From Pararge aegeria (taxonomy: Eukaryota > Arthropoda > Insecta > Lepidoptera > Nymphalidae), in contig NC_053187.1 of the NCBI RefSeq assembly GCF_905163445.1, positions 16,477,001 through 16,541,000 of the forward strand: a stretch of 64,000 bases of DNA, written 5' to 3'. Under the pieces are notes generated by a model that searched no databases, was not told where the DNA came from, and worked only from the letters and a program-made list of their open reading frames with translations. Positions 33,765 through 43,805 of the stretch are shown here, piece after piece; positions within the stretch are counted from its first letter, which is position 1; every line of letters starts with the position of its first letter. Both the position numbers and the translations under genes were made by a program.

Positions 33765-33985
33765 TTTAATTCATTTAATTCACGTAGTGGGCTTACGTGA
33801 AATTATGTTGAAAAATAGCAATCTGCTGAGTTTCTTGTCGGCTCTTCTCAGTGGAATCTGCCTTTCGAACCGGCGGTAGAGCTACTACAAATAGACATAC
33901 TTGACTTGTCAGAAGTACTATTGTCATATTAAGTTGAAATAAATGATTTTTAGATATCGCCTTGAAACCCAATTGAGAGCTGATC
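33765..33985 (-). mobile_element. Repeat G, reverse fragment
   Basis: 'agtttcttgtcggctcttctc', 'gaaccggcggtagagctac' and 'acttgacttgtcagaagta' match the reverse of the 5' part of G. Confidence 0.6.
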
Positions 33986-34004
33986 CCACGCATCTGATTG
34001 TATG

Positions 34005-34085
34005 GTAATCAAATTTCACACGTCGTTTGTTCACTCGTGAATGTCCAGGGTAGTCGAAAAAAATAAGCCCCTTTTTCATACGTGA
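34005..34085. repeat. Repeat H, copy 2
   Basis: See 10785-10870; the shared blocks are 'aaatttcacacg' and 'cactcgtgaatgtc'. Confidence 0.5.
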
Positions 34086-34424
34086 ACAAATACCTAAGCG
34101 TTTTCGAACTGTAGCCTTAATAAAAATTTGCTAACTTCCAATCGACGAGTCGTTTTAGAGCAACAAACTCTAGTTAAAGAATTGTAGGTAAATTTGAGCT
34201 TTAATTCAATGTAAATAAGATCCGATATTTATGTATTTCTTTCCTCGAAAAATACTCTTCGTTTGCGAGAACAACTTGTAGTAGGGCTACTGTCCGCACA
34301 TACCATATCAGCTAGACCACTATCCCATTTTTGTAGTAATATTGCCGTCTCGAAATGGAAAAGTATTTTTTTTTCATTTGTCATTTTAGGGACCAAATTG
34401 CAAATGGTTGACGTTTAGTGTGCA

Positions 34425-34848
34425 TCAGCTTTATCATCATATCAACCTATTTACGGCCCTCTACAGGGCAAAGGTCTCCTCCCAAAATGAGAAGGGCTTA
34501 GGCCGTAGTCCACCATGCTGACCCAGTACGGATTGGTGGACTTCACACGCATTATAGTGAACTCTCAGAAAACCTGAAAAAATGTTTTCCTTTACCGTTG
34601 ATGTAAGTGATACTTTAGTTGCTCACAAAAATTAGGAAATTTGGTGGGCTTTACACACCTTGTAGAATATTATGGAGAACTCTCAGGCATGCGGGTTTCC
34701 TCACGATGTTTACCTTCACCGTTAAAACAAGTAATATTTTCAATTCCTTAACGCACATAACCCGAGAAGTAAGAGCTTCGTGCCGGAGATCGAACTCGGC
34801 ATCCCGAAAGTGGGACTGAAGCTCTACCCACTAGCCTATTTCGATTAA
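34425..34848 (-). mobile_element. Two SINE-A copies in tandem or nested
   Basis: The 3' half and middle of one copy (34430-34625) are followed by a second middle plus head (34640-34848). The block 'ggagaactctcagg' region is therefore present twice in the same orientation. The head ends in 'ctctacccactagcctat'. Confidence 0.75.
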
Positions 34849-34872
34849 TTTTTTTTATTCACATTTATGTTT

Positions 34873-35055
34873 TGTCACCGCGATCTCTATCAGTGATCTA
34901 CTTTACGGTCTAACATTTTGTACGGTTGTAACATTTTAGCACCCCCTTCATTACGCCAAACGATTTTAATCAAGCGAGTTTTTGTTCAAAGCTTACCATT
35001 TACCATTAGCGCCTTGAGACGGAATAAAATTCAAACTTTAGTCGCATTCGAGAGT
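34873..35055. repeat. Repeat I, copy 2
   Basis: It matches 12343-12541 in order; a 7-10 bp insertion is seen near 'ttaccatttaccattagcg'. Confidence 0.75.
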
Positions 35056-35264
35056 CGAGAATTTGCTTTTAACTTGGTTTGATTGGTCGCCCCAAGAGGA
35101 GTCAGTGACCTTGCGTACCGATGTAAAATAAATCTATCGCTCTGGGAGAGGGTGAACAGTGTGTTCAGGGTAGTTCAACAGGCTTATTAAAATTTCATTA
35201 GACGTTATAATGTCTTATAAATCGATAAACGTTTATCATTTCATTTAAACATAATTTTATAGTT

Positions 35265-35365
35265 TAATAATCTTTAGAGTTTTTCTATCTTGCGAGAGAT
35301 GAGAGCGGACTGGCCTGCTTCCAAGCAACATTGTCGTTAAGAAATTTATCAATCGACTAGCAACT
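35265..35365 (+). mobile_element. Repeat G, 3' part
   Basis: 'gtttttctatcttgcgagag' and 'ttccaagcaacattgtcg' match the 3' part of G at 5000-5070. Confidence 0.6.
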
Positions 35366-36120
35366 ACGATTGATTAAATTTATTTGAAAAAATTGTTTAA
35401 ACTTAGGCAAAGGTATATCTAACATTATCTTCAATATCATATACAAATACCCACAAAGGATTTCCGTATTTTTCTCAGACGAAATGCAGATATAAGTAAG
35501 TCGATTGTTAATACCAACTTTTTATTTAAAATGAAGTATTTGAACAAATTAAATTTTAAAATTACTGACCAGCTCTTAGCCTAAATACAACACAATTTAT
35601 ATAACTATTTTAGATTTCAATAAACTCCGGAGCGAACTTACCTTTGCCTTCAAATTGGAAAATATTTCAAGCTTCAAATGTTTTACAGAAGCTGCAATAT
35701 TGGAGTTCAGTAAGGCTATCAACGTATATTAACTGCTTTTTTTACTCCACTGCAAGTAACAAGCAATCTCACCTTAAAAATTATGATGCAGTGTAAGTTA
35801 GTTGTTTGTTCTTACCTGTGAGAGGTTGTCAGCGATTAACACCATAGTTTTTTTCTTAAAACCTATAAATGATTGAATAAAACCTATAATCGAACTTAAA
35901 TGAACTAAAACTTATAATTATGAACAGCTTAGATTTTCCTGCTACAACGCCAAATGGAATTATAAACACGAGCATACAACTATAGACGGAACTCACAAAC
36001 TCAACAAACTCTTCGTTGTTAAGCGACATTTACAAACTTTCACCTTTGTCCCGCAAAGCATTGTGAATGCACCCTTATTTTCTATACCGGACGAACTTTC
36101 CCGAAAATTCCATGCATAGC
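35366..36120. other. No gene recognised
   Basis: On the minus strand a SINE-tail-like segment ('aaggtgagattgcttgttac') lies at about 35755-35800. No exon is supported. Confidence 0.35.
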
Positions 36121-36473
36121 TCCTAATTATTTATTTTTTATTTTATTTATACTCTTTATTTGCACACAAATAAAAATACAAAAAAAGAATAAAAGAAAAC
36201 ACAGACAGAAGAAGTATACAAAAGGCGGCCTTATCGCTTCGTAGCGATCTCTTCCAGGCAACCTTAGGATAAGGAAAACAAAAGGATAACATACTGCAGG
36301 TTGTGCATATTAAAAAAAAATACATACTAATAACTACATACTAATACTTAAACTAGATTACACAAATAAAATAATACATAATAAATTAAATAATAAAAAA
36401 TAATAATAAACTAATATATACTATAACATATCATAAATACATTAACAACAGTAAATACTATTACAAGTCGTCT

Positions 36474-39395
36474 TCAATTCAAACTATAGTGGTTTTTGAC
36501 AGCTTTCTTAAAAATACAAAGTGTCTTAGACTGCCTTATGTCTATTGGGAGCGCATTCCATAGCGCTATGGCTTGCACTGTAAACGAGTGCTCATAGAAC
36601 TTAGTTCTATGAAAAGGCGTACTCAGAGTCAGCGCGCGACACGATCTTAAATCAGATTGCACTCCCAGAAAAGTAAACTTCTCCTTAAGATAAGAAGGAG
36701 TTTTTAAATGAAATAAAACACAGTACAGAAGCGAAAGTACATGCAAATCCCGGCGACGGCGAATAGGGAGCCACTTGAGTTTTTGTCGAAATTCGGAAAC
36801 GTGGTCATATTTGCGTAGGCCAAATATGAACCGAATAGCAAGATTTTGGAGACGCTCAAGTTTGTTAATCTGGTCTTCAGTCAAATTAAGAAAGCATGCA
36901 TCCGCATAATCGAGAATTGAGAGAAGGAGAGAATGGGCTATCATAACTTTGGTTGGGATTGGCAGAACAGCACGTAGGCGTCGCAATGAATGCATTGTCG
37001 CAAAAGTTTTCTTACTCAGCTCCTTAATATGCGTTGACCATGATAAATCCTGATCTATTTGAATGCCAAGATCTTTAACGGTGGCACTAAAAGGAATAGC
37101 GACAGCATTATAAACAATAGAAGGGATGTTCTGCCAATCAACTTTTGAAATCATTCCCGGACTGCCAATAATTATTGATTGTGATTTTGCGGGGTTCACC
37201 TTCAGCCCATACTGCTTGCTCCATTCACAGATCAGTGAAAGGTCAACATTAACAGCAGTAATAGCAGAGCCAAGATTTTCAAAAGTTGAGTGGCGATAAA
37301 TCTGGACATCATCTGCATACATGTGATAGAGAGAAGCTATTTTTTGAGTGATAGAATTAATGAATATGGCAAATAGTAAAGGAGATAACACGCCACCCTG
37401 AGGTACCCCGGCCGTAACATCACACCAAGATGAAACGGACTCATCAGTCCGAATGCGTTGTCGACGACCAATGAGGTAACTCCGAAACCAGTCTATCGCC
37501 GATGGAGATATGTTAATAGAGCGCAGAAGACTAAGCAAGATATCATAGTCAACGGTATTGAAAGCGTTACTAAAATCAAGCAGAGTCAGAACAGTAAGCT
37601 GCTTATTATCCATCGCCCACCGAATGTCATCGGTGACTTTGACCAATGCTGTAACCGTACTATGACCAGGACGAAATCCCGATTGCAAGGGACTAAGAAG
37701 ATTATTTTTATTAAGAAATAGGCTTAACTGCTTGTAAACTAATTTTTCAAGGACTTTTGACAAGAAAGGTAAAATCGAAATGGGACGGAAATCTGAAAGA
37801 GAAACAGGTCTAGCCTTTTTAGGGAGAGGAATAATCTGAGCATTTTTCCACGCATCGGGAAATTTGCTACAACAGATTGAAAAATTCAGAATATGAGTTA
37901 AAATGGGAGAAATAACATCAAGAATAGGAATGATCATATTACGGCTAATGCAATCAGTACCGACAGCATTCGAGGCGATGGACATTATACTCTTCTTAAC
38001 ATCACATTCAGAGAAAGACTCGAAGTTAAAACAGAGAAAGTTTGGAGTTGAGGGAGAAGAAAGAGTTCTAAGTGTATTTTCTTTATCGACACCATCTATT
38101 GTATCGGAGGTAGATAAATGTTTGTTCAGGAGTTCAATATCAATGTTAAAAGAAGTCTTATTAGATGATTTACCAACTCCAAGTGACTCGAGAAACTTCC
38201 ATGTTTTAGCAGTGCTACCACTTTCGACTGATTTATGTATGTGGCGTCGTTGGGCATCTCTACACAATGTATTACAGCGATTCCGTAATTTATGGTACTT
38301 TAAACGGTTATCAACCGAGTTATTAACTTTGTATTTGTATTTTGCGGAGTTCTTTTTATTCATTGAGACTTTGATTTCATCCGACAACCACGGTGCTGGC
38401 AAGTGCTTCATCTTAATAGATCTTATCGGAGCATGCGTATCATAAAGCTGCGTTACAAGAGTATTAAATATCTCAACCTTCTGATCAATTAAGTCAACAG
38501 CTGTGATAGCATTCCAATCCAAGAGGCTGGCATCATTACAAAGGCGACTCTTGTCAATCCCTCCAAAGTTACGCTGCAGAAGTATTCTCGATTTTGCTTT
38601 ATGAGGACGTATTTTGTAGGAAAGATATATCAATTCATGATAGGAAAATGCATCAGCAGGACACTGGCCGTGCTTAAAGACAAAGTCCGGAGAAGAAACC
38701 ATTATAAGGTCAAGAAGAGAGGGAGTACAGCCAGGCGAGTAATGTGTTGCAGTAAGAGGCAGAACAGATAAATTACAGGATTCCGCAACTGACATTAATT
38801 TCTTGCTACGAAAATCATCTTTAAGTAAACACGTGTTAAAATCACCCATAATAATAGAGTGGCTGTACAAGGGGACAAATTTTTCAAACATTGATTCTAA
38901 TGAGCAAAAGTAATTAGAAACAGAGGGCGGGCAGTAAAAAACACCGAGAAGAATTTTGGTATGCGATAGGAGAACTTCCACCATTAAGTGCTCAGCCGCA
39001 TCAGGTTGCGGGGGTTGTGAAGACAAGCTAACTATAGAGAAAGGAATATGAGAACGCAAGTAGATCGCTACTCCACCACCTCCTTTACCAACCCGGTCAT
39101 TGCGGATGAGCCGAAAACCTGGCAGTGAGTATGATGTTGAAGGTAAACACGATTTTAGCCAGGACTCAGACACAAGAATGGCGTGTAAATTACGGGAATC
39201 AAAAGATGCAAGCATATCAGGATAGTGAGCCGGAATGCTTTGAGCATTAATATGAATGACATTAAAGGTTTTCAGGCAATCTGAGAAACAAGAATCAATG
39301 GTTACATCAAGCGGAAGGAAAGATGTACTGTGAAAACTATCATCACTAGAAGACAAAGACTGAAAACAATCACTATCTACACCGTTTGACGACAT
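36474..39395 (-). CDS. LINE-I ORF2: endonuclease-reverse transcriptase
   Basis: The 973-residue protein would nick genomic DNA and prime reverse transcription of the element's RNA. Residues about 45-270 form an APE-type endonuclease: NVIHINAQSI, the glutamate motif VSESWL, GKGGGGVAIY, GDFN at about 184-187, LLDLIMVS, then FSYHELI where many relatives have SDH. Residues about 500-760 form the reverse transcriptase: FRPISILPFLSKVLEKLVY, LLDFSNAFNTVD, TAGVPQGGVLSPLLFAIFIN, and the catalytic YADD at about 693-696. The C-terminal region ends RTKFYEHSFTVQAIALWNAL and IFKKAVKNHY. No RNase H domain is apparent. The length and uninterrupted frame suggest a young copy. The start used is the first ATG, with a serine-rich leader of about 40 residues ahead of the endonuclease. 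Confidence 0.95.
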   Translation of the reverse strand: MSSNGVDSDCFQSLSSSDDSFHSTSFLPLDVTIDSCFSDCLKTFNVIHINAQSIPAHYPDMLASFDSRNLHAILVSESWLKSCLPSTSYSLPGFRLIRNDRVGKGGGGVAIYLRSHIPFSIVSLSSQPPQPDAAEHLMVEVLLSHTKILLGVFYCPPSVSNYFCSLESMFEKFVPLYSHSIIMGDFNTCLLKDDFRSKKLMSVAESCNLSVLPLTATHYSPGCTPSLLDLIMVSSPDFVFKHGQCPADAFSYHELIYLSYKIRPHKAKSRILLQRNFGGIDKSRLCNDASLLDWNAITAVDLIDQKVEIFNTLVTQLYDTHAPIRSIKMKHLPAPWLSDEIKVSMNKKNSAKYKYKVNNSVDNRLKYHKLRNRCNTLCRDAQRRHIHKSVESGSTAKTWKFLESLGVGKSSNKTSFNIDIELLNKHLSTSDTIDGVDKENTLRTLSSPSTPNFLCFNFESFSECDVKKSIMSIASNAVGTDCISRNMIIPILDVISPILTHILNFSICCSKFPDAWKNAQIIPLPKKARPVSLSDFRPISILPFLSKVLEKLVYKQLSLFLNKNNLLSPLQSGFRPGHSTVTALVKVTDDIRWAMDNKQLTVLTLLDFSNAFNTVDYDILLSLLRSINISPSAIDWFRSYLIGRRQRIRTDESVSSWCDVTAGVPQGGVLSPLLFAIFINSITQKIASLYHMYADDVQIYRHSTFENLGSAITAVNVDLSLICEWSKQYGLKVNPAKSQSIIIGSPGMISKVDWQNIPSIVYNAVAIPFSATVKDLGIQIDQDLSWSTHIKELSKKTFATMHSLRRLRAVLPIPTKVMIAHSLLLSILDYADACFLNLTEDQINKLERLQNLAIRFIFGLRKYDHVSEFRQKLKWLPIRRRRDLHVLSLLYCVLFHLKTPSYLKEKFTFLGVQSDLRSCRALTLSTPFHRTKFYEHSFTVQAIALWNALPIDIRQSKTLCIFKKAVKNHYSLN

Positions 39396-39945
39396 ATAAT
39401 AAATAATAAATAATAATAATAATAAAAATATATAATATACTATTTAATAATTACAATCTAATTATAGGTACCGAAGAAAAAGATTAAAAAAAAAATTAGG
39501 TATCTCAAATATTTTCCTAATCCGCCAGCTGCTAACAAAAACACTATAAAAATAACAGAGAAACACACACAATATTACACAGTAAGTAACAAAATATCGA
39601 AAATAATTGACAACAAAAAAAAACATCTAAAAATAAAAATAAAAAAAAAATAAAATTAAGTATAAGTGTGCTGCAAGCCTTATATTGAATAAATATGAAA
39701 AATTTCTAAACGAGATGTCGAATGTCAAAAGTGATACCTCGGTTGTCAGTATCAATTGTCAATGTCAACAAACCTAAGATGTCAAACGAAAAATTATAAA
39801 CACAACAAGATTAGGATTGAACGTTCTTTGATCAAAGATAACAAGTAGAACTGAACTACAAGATTGGCAGTAATAAAATACTTTTATAGCAATAAAATAC
39901 TTACAGCACACTGAAAAGAAAGTTACAAACGGAAACCAACTGCAA
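39396..39945 (-). other. LINE-I inter-ORF spacer
   Basis: The 550 bp between ORF1 stop and ORF2 start are very A/T-rich, with long A-runs and several stops in all frames. It is longer than the short gaps or overlaps usual in two-ORF LINEs. How ORF2 would be translated is not evident. Confidence 0.7.
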
Positions 39946-40689
39946 TTATTTCTTGATAACTCGCTTAGCTCTCGGGTTGACCGATCTGGAGTCCTTAGGA
40001 GCAGCAGGAGCAGCAGCAGCTACAGTGGAAGGCTGAACATGTTGTATTGTGCTGGTGATGGCGTTCAACTCTGACATAGTCGTGATGTGATGCCGCTTAC
40101 CATCCGAGTCAAGCACCACAATTCTGCCATCCCTGGTCCAACACTTTGCCAGCCCAAACCGCTGTCGTGCTGCAAGAAAGGTCTTATGCCGACTTTTGAT
40201 CAGAAATTCCGATAAAGTCACGCCAGTACCCTTCAACTTCGTTTTCGCAGACCAAACAGAGTCTCGAAGTGACCAATCTCTAAACTTAATAAGTAAAGCA
40301 CGGGGCTTGTCACCCCCAGCCACTCCCAAGCGATGACATCGACTGACAGATCCAGGAGACAACTGTGGCAATTTAAGATGTTGTGAAAGTATGTTGCAAA
40401 CTGAAACGTTTGAATCCTCTTTATCATTCTCTGCAACACCGTGAACAAGAAGAATTTTCCTCCTGGACCGCATCTCTATCTCATCCTGTTGTCTCGCCAG
40501 AAGCTCTACCTGCAGCTGGAGATTTTCCAAAGCAGTCAAAACAAAAGATCGAAAAGCTGCGAACTGGGAGTTAATGTTTGATGACGGACTTGTGGCTGGA
40601 ATGGCTCCTTTTAACTCCTTCTGGAATTCCGCCATCCTGGCATTGAAGTGGTCATTGATATCACATAAGCTTCTTTTAATTGACTCCAT
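39946..40689 (-). CDS. LINE-I ORF1: coiled-coil/RRM-type RNA-binding protein
   Basis: The 247-residue protein resembles L1-type ORF1 proteins, which coat the element RNA and act as nucleic-acid chaperones. An amphipathic, coiled-coil-like segment covers about residues 40-75 (ALENLQLQVELLARQQDEIE). The RRM-like part starts RRKILLVHGVAEN at about 77. It contains SVSRCHRLG and KPRALLIKFRDW, and is followed by a C-terminal part (SRHKTFLAARQRFGLAKCW, GRIVVLDSDGKRHHI). The tail is alanine-rich then basic (NPRAKRVIKK). No CCHC zinc knuckle is present, unlike many Jockey ORF1 proteins. The start ATG is followed directly by coding sequence similar in style to the family. Confidence 0.85.
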   Translation of the reverse strand: MESIKRSLCDINDHFNARMAEFQKELKGAIPATSPSSNINSQFAAFRSFVLTALENLQLQVELLARQQDEIEMRSRRKILLVHGVAENDKEDSNVSVCNILSQHLKLPQLSPGSVSRCHRLGVAGGDKPRALLIKFRDWSLRDSVWSAKTKLKGTGVTLSEFLIKSRHKTFLAARQRFGLAKCWTRDGRIVVLDSDGKRHHITTMSELNAITSTIQHVQPSTVAAAAPAAPKDSRSVNPRAKRVIKK

Positions 40690-40745
40690 TATAGTGTAGT
40701 TTCAAAAAGTGAATGTGACAGTGAGAACTTTAGGTTATATGAGCA

Positions 40746-41155
40746 CACTGTCAAAACTGGGGATTTACTGTGCAAATAATTCTGTGCAAATAATTGATGA
40801 GAAAGCTGGCAGGATTAGGGTATTTAAAGGTACATTATTTGTAATTAATAACCACTTAATGTAATTTTAGTGAAAATTAAAATCAGAGCAATAAAAGTTA
40901 CAACTTGTTTGTTTTATGCCTCTAATTAAATAAGTTTATTTCTTTCCACTTCTTCAGTTAGTCTGAAACTTGAACCGTGTGAGAGCACCCAGAGTTCAGC
41001 TGATCGCACATCTATATACTGAACTCACCGAACGTGCCGCACGTATCGCACACGCTATACGTTACTCCTTTCAAAGAGTCACCATACAAAGGATTTTAGT
41101 TTGTCATAAAATACGTGTAATTATGTATGCAAACAGAACCTTTTGAAAGTAAGTT
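40746..41155. other. LINE-I 5' flank, no gene recognised
   Basis: It may include more LINE-I 5' UTR. 'gtgcaaataattctgtgcaaa' holds a short direct repeat. No exon is seen. Confidence 0.35.
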
Positions 41156-41159
41156 TTGA

Positions 41160-41300
41160 CAACCTCCCTGGCGCAATGGCAAGCGATGTGGTCATAAGTG
41201 GGAGGTCCCGGGTTCTATTCCTAATAGTGCTCCAGCGAGATTTGGAAATATATAATTTCTGAACTGTCTCTGGTCTGATGAGAAGGCTCGGTTGTGACGT
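41160..41300 (+). mobile_element. SINE-C, 5' half
   Basis: The head ACCTCCCTGGCGCAATGGCA is the cleanest SINE-C A box in the window. The B-box region reads 'ggtcccgggttctattcc', followed by 'tctctggtctgatgag'. Confidence 0.85.
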
Positions 41301-41384
41301 GCCGTTAAGCAATTTATTGATTTATTGTAATTTTTCTTTACCATATCATATAACTATTTATTTGTTTAGATTTTAAAGGCCCTA

Positions 41385-41475
41385 ATAAAAAAACATCTAT
41401 AATATAAAAATGAATGGCTGAATGCGTTGCAAATCTCGAGAGCAGCTTAACCAATTTTGTTAATGGTTTTTTTAG
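41385..41475 (+). mobile_element. Helitron 5' fragment
   Basis: 'catctataatataaaaatgaa' and 'ctcgagagcagcttaaccaa' match the 5' part of the Helitron at 10131. No CTAG end was found. Confidence 0.55.
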
Positions 41476-41639
41476 AATATTTCTTGATTTTTTCAAATCT
41501 GATCGCGTTCAAGTGAACAAAACTTTTCAGCTTTATATATTAGTAAAAGATTTATTAATTTAGTATCAAATTTAAACAACATCTTTTTGGTTGCGTCATG
41601 CTCGTAAGCACATAACGGCTTGTCTGCTTCTCTGCACCC

Positions 41640-41795
41640 GCACCCGGTTGATAGCCTAGTGGATAGGTTCTCGGATTTGCTTTCGGGGGGCTGAGTTCGT
41701 ATCCCAGCACGCACCTTAACTTTTCAAAGCTATGTTCGTTATAAGCAATTGATATATCACGGTGAAGGAAAACATGGGCCTTCAGTGGCGTCTTT
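41640..41795 (+). mobile_element. SINE-A, 5' part (split by a MITE)
   Basis: 'ggttgatagcctagtggatagg' region and B-box 'ctgagttcgtatcccagc' are followed by the body to 'gaaggaaaacatggg', where the MITE intervenes. The tail continues at 42000-42050. Confidence 0.8.
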
Positions 41796-41999
41796 CAGTG
41801 GCGTACATAGAGGGTATGCACAGGGTATGCAGATAACATAAAATGGAGAAAATCTCGAGTACGAATTAAAAAAAACTTCAGGATAAGCATTGTAAGAGTT
41901 ATAAAAAGCCAAAACTTAAGTATTTATAACTCGTATTGGAGATGTTCTCCATTTTATATCTTCTGCGTACCCTGTGCATACCCTCTATGCACGGCACTG
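41796..41999. mobile_element. hAT-like MITE, copy 2, inside SINE-A
   Basis: Left end CAGTGGCGTACATAGAGGGT and right end 'accctctatgcacggcactg' are inverted. Inner arms 'atgcacagggtatgcag' and 'ctgcgtaccctgtgcat' continue the pairing. The left junction holds a second 'ttcagtggcg' 14 bp outside, and the 8-bp flanks do not match. Part of the host SINE appears to be missing. Confidence 0.85.
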
Positions 42000-42052
42000 A
42001 GTCCCCTGCCCTGTAGTGGGCGGCTAATGGGTTTATATGATGATGATGATAA
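42000..42052 (+). mobile_element. SINE-A tail (continuation of 41640)
   Basis: 'cctgccctgtagtgggcgg' and 'gggtttatatgatgatgat' are the end of SINE-A. Confidence 0.75.
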
Positions 42053-42126
42053 TGTACCCTATTGGTACTGAGTGTTAGGTAGAAGAAAAAATCTGTTATA
42101 TATGTGGGCAGCCTTATAAACAAATA

Positions 42127-42270
42127 AAATTGTATTGGCGTTAAAGCAGCGAGCATAAATTCCGACAAGTCACCCGTGGCACACTCATTTGAAGTTAACT
42201 ACCATGAAAAGCGTCGTAAGAACAAAGTTTGGCGGTTCGCCGACTGAACTCGCAGAGTTATTTGGAAACT
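42127..42270. repeat. Repeat J, copy 2
   Basis: It matches 14819-14962 except at one base. The preceding and following sequences differ between the copies. Confidence 0.9.
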
Positions 42271-42594
42271 ATGTTGTCCACAGTGGAGGGAAAAAACGAT
42301 CGAAAGAAAAACCACATGCTACGTAGGTAAGAGCTACCAGATGTGAGTTTAAACGCAGAAGTTGATAACTCATCACAATGGTTCACACCGTAATAATAAT
42401 AAATACCGAAAAGCTTCGACCAACATCTTAAGAAGCTTTCGCTTGGTTGTTCGATCAAGGGTCGGATACAGAAGGCAGTAGTCCTTGAAACGGCACGTAT
42501 TGTGAGGAGGTTCCTCACTTTGGAGCCCTGACCGCCGGTTGCTTGGGCATTCAAAAGCCCCACAAGCGGAGGGTGGAAGTTTTTTTTTATAGAT
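42271..42594. other. Unassigned, possible retroelement fragment
   Basis: A forward frame near 42465-42538 reads KAVVLETARIVRRFLTLEP then stop. It looks like the end of a retroelement protein, but I cannot place it. Confidence 0.3.
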
Positions 42595-42990
42595 TTTTAA
42601 TAGTTTTTTTTTATTTTATTTTTAAGCATTGTTAATAATAAAAAAAAAAAAAGAAAAAGAATAAGTGATAGAGTATATAAATAAAAGAGAACAAAGGTAC
42701 AAGTCATTTAAATTTGTGTAACAAAGGCGGCCTTATCACTAATAGTGATTTCTTCCAGGCAACCATTATATGAATGCTTATAGCGGTGCGCAAAACTCTA
42801 AGAATATACATACATATTAATAATTACAAAAATAGTACATATATAAAATAAACTATGTGGTAAAATAAATAATACTAAAACTATATGTATATAATAATGG
42901 TCACGGTACTGAAAGTAAATGTGGAGTATAATAATCATACTTACAGTGTTAGATAATAATTCTTTAGACGACTCTTAAAAATATTATGTG
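42595..42990 (-). pseudogene. LINE-I 5'-truncated copy
   Basis: The minus strand reads NESHNIFKSRLKNYYLTL then stop, matching the end of LINE-I ORF2. The 3' UTR follows with ATCACT/AGTGAT at 42735-42749, and an A-rich end is near 42600. Confidence 0.8.
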
Positions 42991-43054
42991 ATTCATTTGG
43001 TAAGCATATCAGTAGGTATGGACAAAATATTTTTCCTGTAAATAAGCGTGGCGT

Positions 43055-43345
43055 GAAGCGGTGCTAGGCTAGTGAATTTCGACTTCACTTTCGGGGAGTC
43101 GATTTCGAATTCCAGCACGCACCTGTAACTTTTCCGAGTTATGTTTGCATAAGCAATTAAAATATCACTTGCTTTAATGTTAAAGGGAAAAAATCGTGAG
43201 GAAACTTGCATGCCTAGTTCTCCATAATGTTCTCAAAGGTGTGCGGAGTCCACACAGGGCCAACTTAGTGGCCTTGAACCCTTCTAAGAGGAGACCTGCG
43301 TCCTGGTGTGAGCTGGTAATGGGTTTATTTATGATGATGATGGTG
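43055..43345 (+). mobile_element. SINE-A, full length
   Basis: The head 'ggtgctaggctagtgaat' is degenerate and the B-box region reads 'gatttcgaattccagcacg'. The tail is 'tttatttatgatgatgatgg'. Confidence 0.8.
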
Positions 43346-43469
43346 AAGCTGGTTACGTTTTTTTCAGGAAATTCTGACTTACATACTCCGGGTACTTACT
43401 TATACTGAGATATAAGGACGCCCTTGAAATTCCTTTCTACTTTATTATACAAAATAAAAAATTAAATAT

Positions 43470-43640
43470 TTTTTGGGAAGCTTTGGCCGTGACTAGGTCA
43501 CACGTTACTTAATAATACGTTCCGCCTACCGATTCAGCGTTCCGGTACGTTGCCCTGGTGAAACCGATTAGGGGTATGAGTTTAATAAAACTGCTTCATT
43601 CCTGTGCGTAATATTATAATATATAAGGTATTTAATATTT
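43470..43640 (+). mobile_element. SINE-C 3' body
   Basis: 'gctttggccgtgactaggtc' and 'gattcagcgttccggtacgt' with 'ctgcttcattcctg' are SINE-C body blocks. The head is absent. Confidence 0.65.
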
Positions 43641-43694
43641 TTTATTTATTTATTCTTTAAAATAATTGTTTTATAAATATTTCCAAAAATAAAC

Positions 43695-43805
43695 TGTTTA
43701 AAACTAAATAAAATCTAAAACGTCCTTTAAACGACCGCAGCGAGGCACAGTTCCTAAGATGCTGGCAGCATTGCCCCTTTGGATGGCCAAACTAATTCGT
43801 TGAAA
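43695..43805 (-). pseudogene. LINE-IV 3' end fragment
   Basis: The minus strand reads LAIQRGNAASILGTVPRCGR then LKDVLDFI and stop, an undamaged short end of the LINE-IV protein. Confidence 0.8.

Larger units (their letters stand above)
36121..40745 (-). mobile_element. LINE-I, apparently full-length two-ORF non-LTR retrotransposon
   Basis: The element runs from a 5' UTR upstream of 40689 to an A-rich 3' end near 36125. The order is ORF1 (39946-40689), a 550-bp spacer, ORF2 (36474-39395) and a 350-bp 3' UTR. Both ORFs are open. The 3' UTR contains the stem ATCGCT/AGCGAT at 36233-36248. At least four truncated relatives are in the window. ORF2 motifs place it in the CR1/Jockey group; the exact clade needs a tree. 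The 5' boundary is uncertain and no target-site duplication was found by eye. Confidence 0.85.

Noticed and set aside
35630..35860. Apparent minus-strand exons with GTAAGT and GTAAGA donors
   Set aside because: The second candidate lies in a SINE-tail-like segment and the first gives only a 16-codon frame with no identity; no supporting partner exon was found.
37903..38445. Long open stretch of 180 codons on the plus strand
   Set aside because: It lies antisense to LINE-I ORF2 and has no domain; it is a shadow of the real frame.
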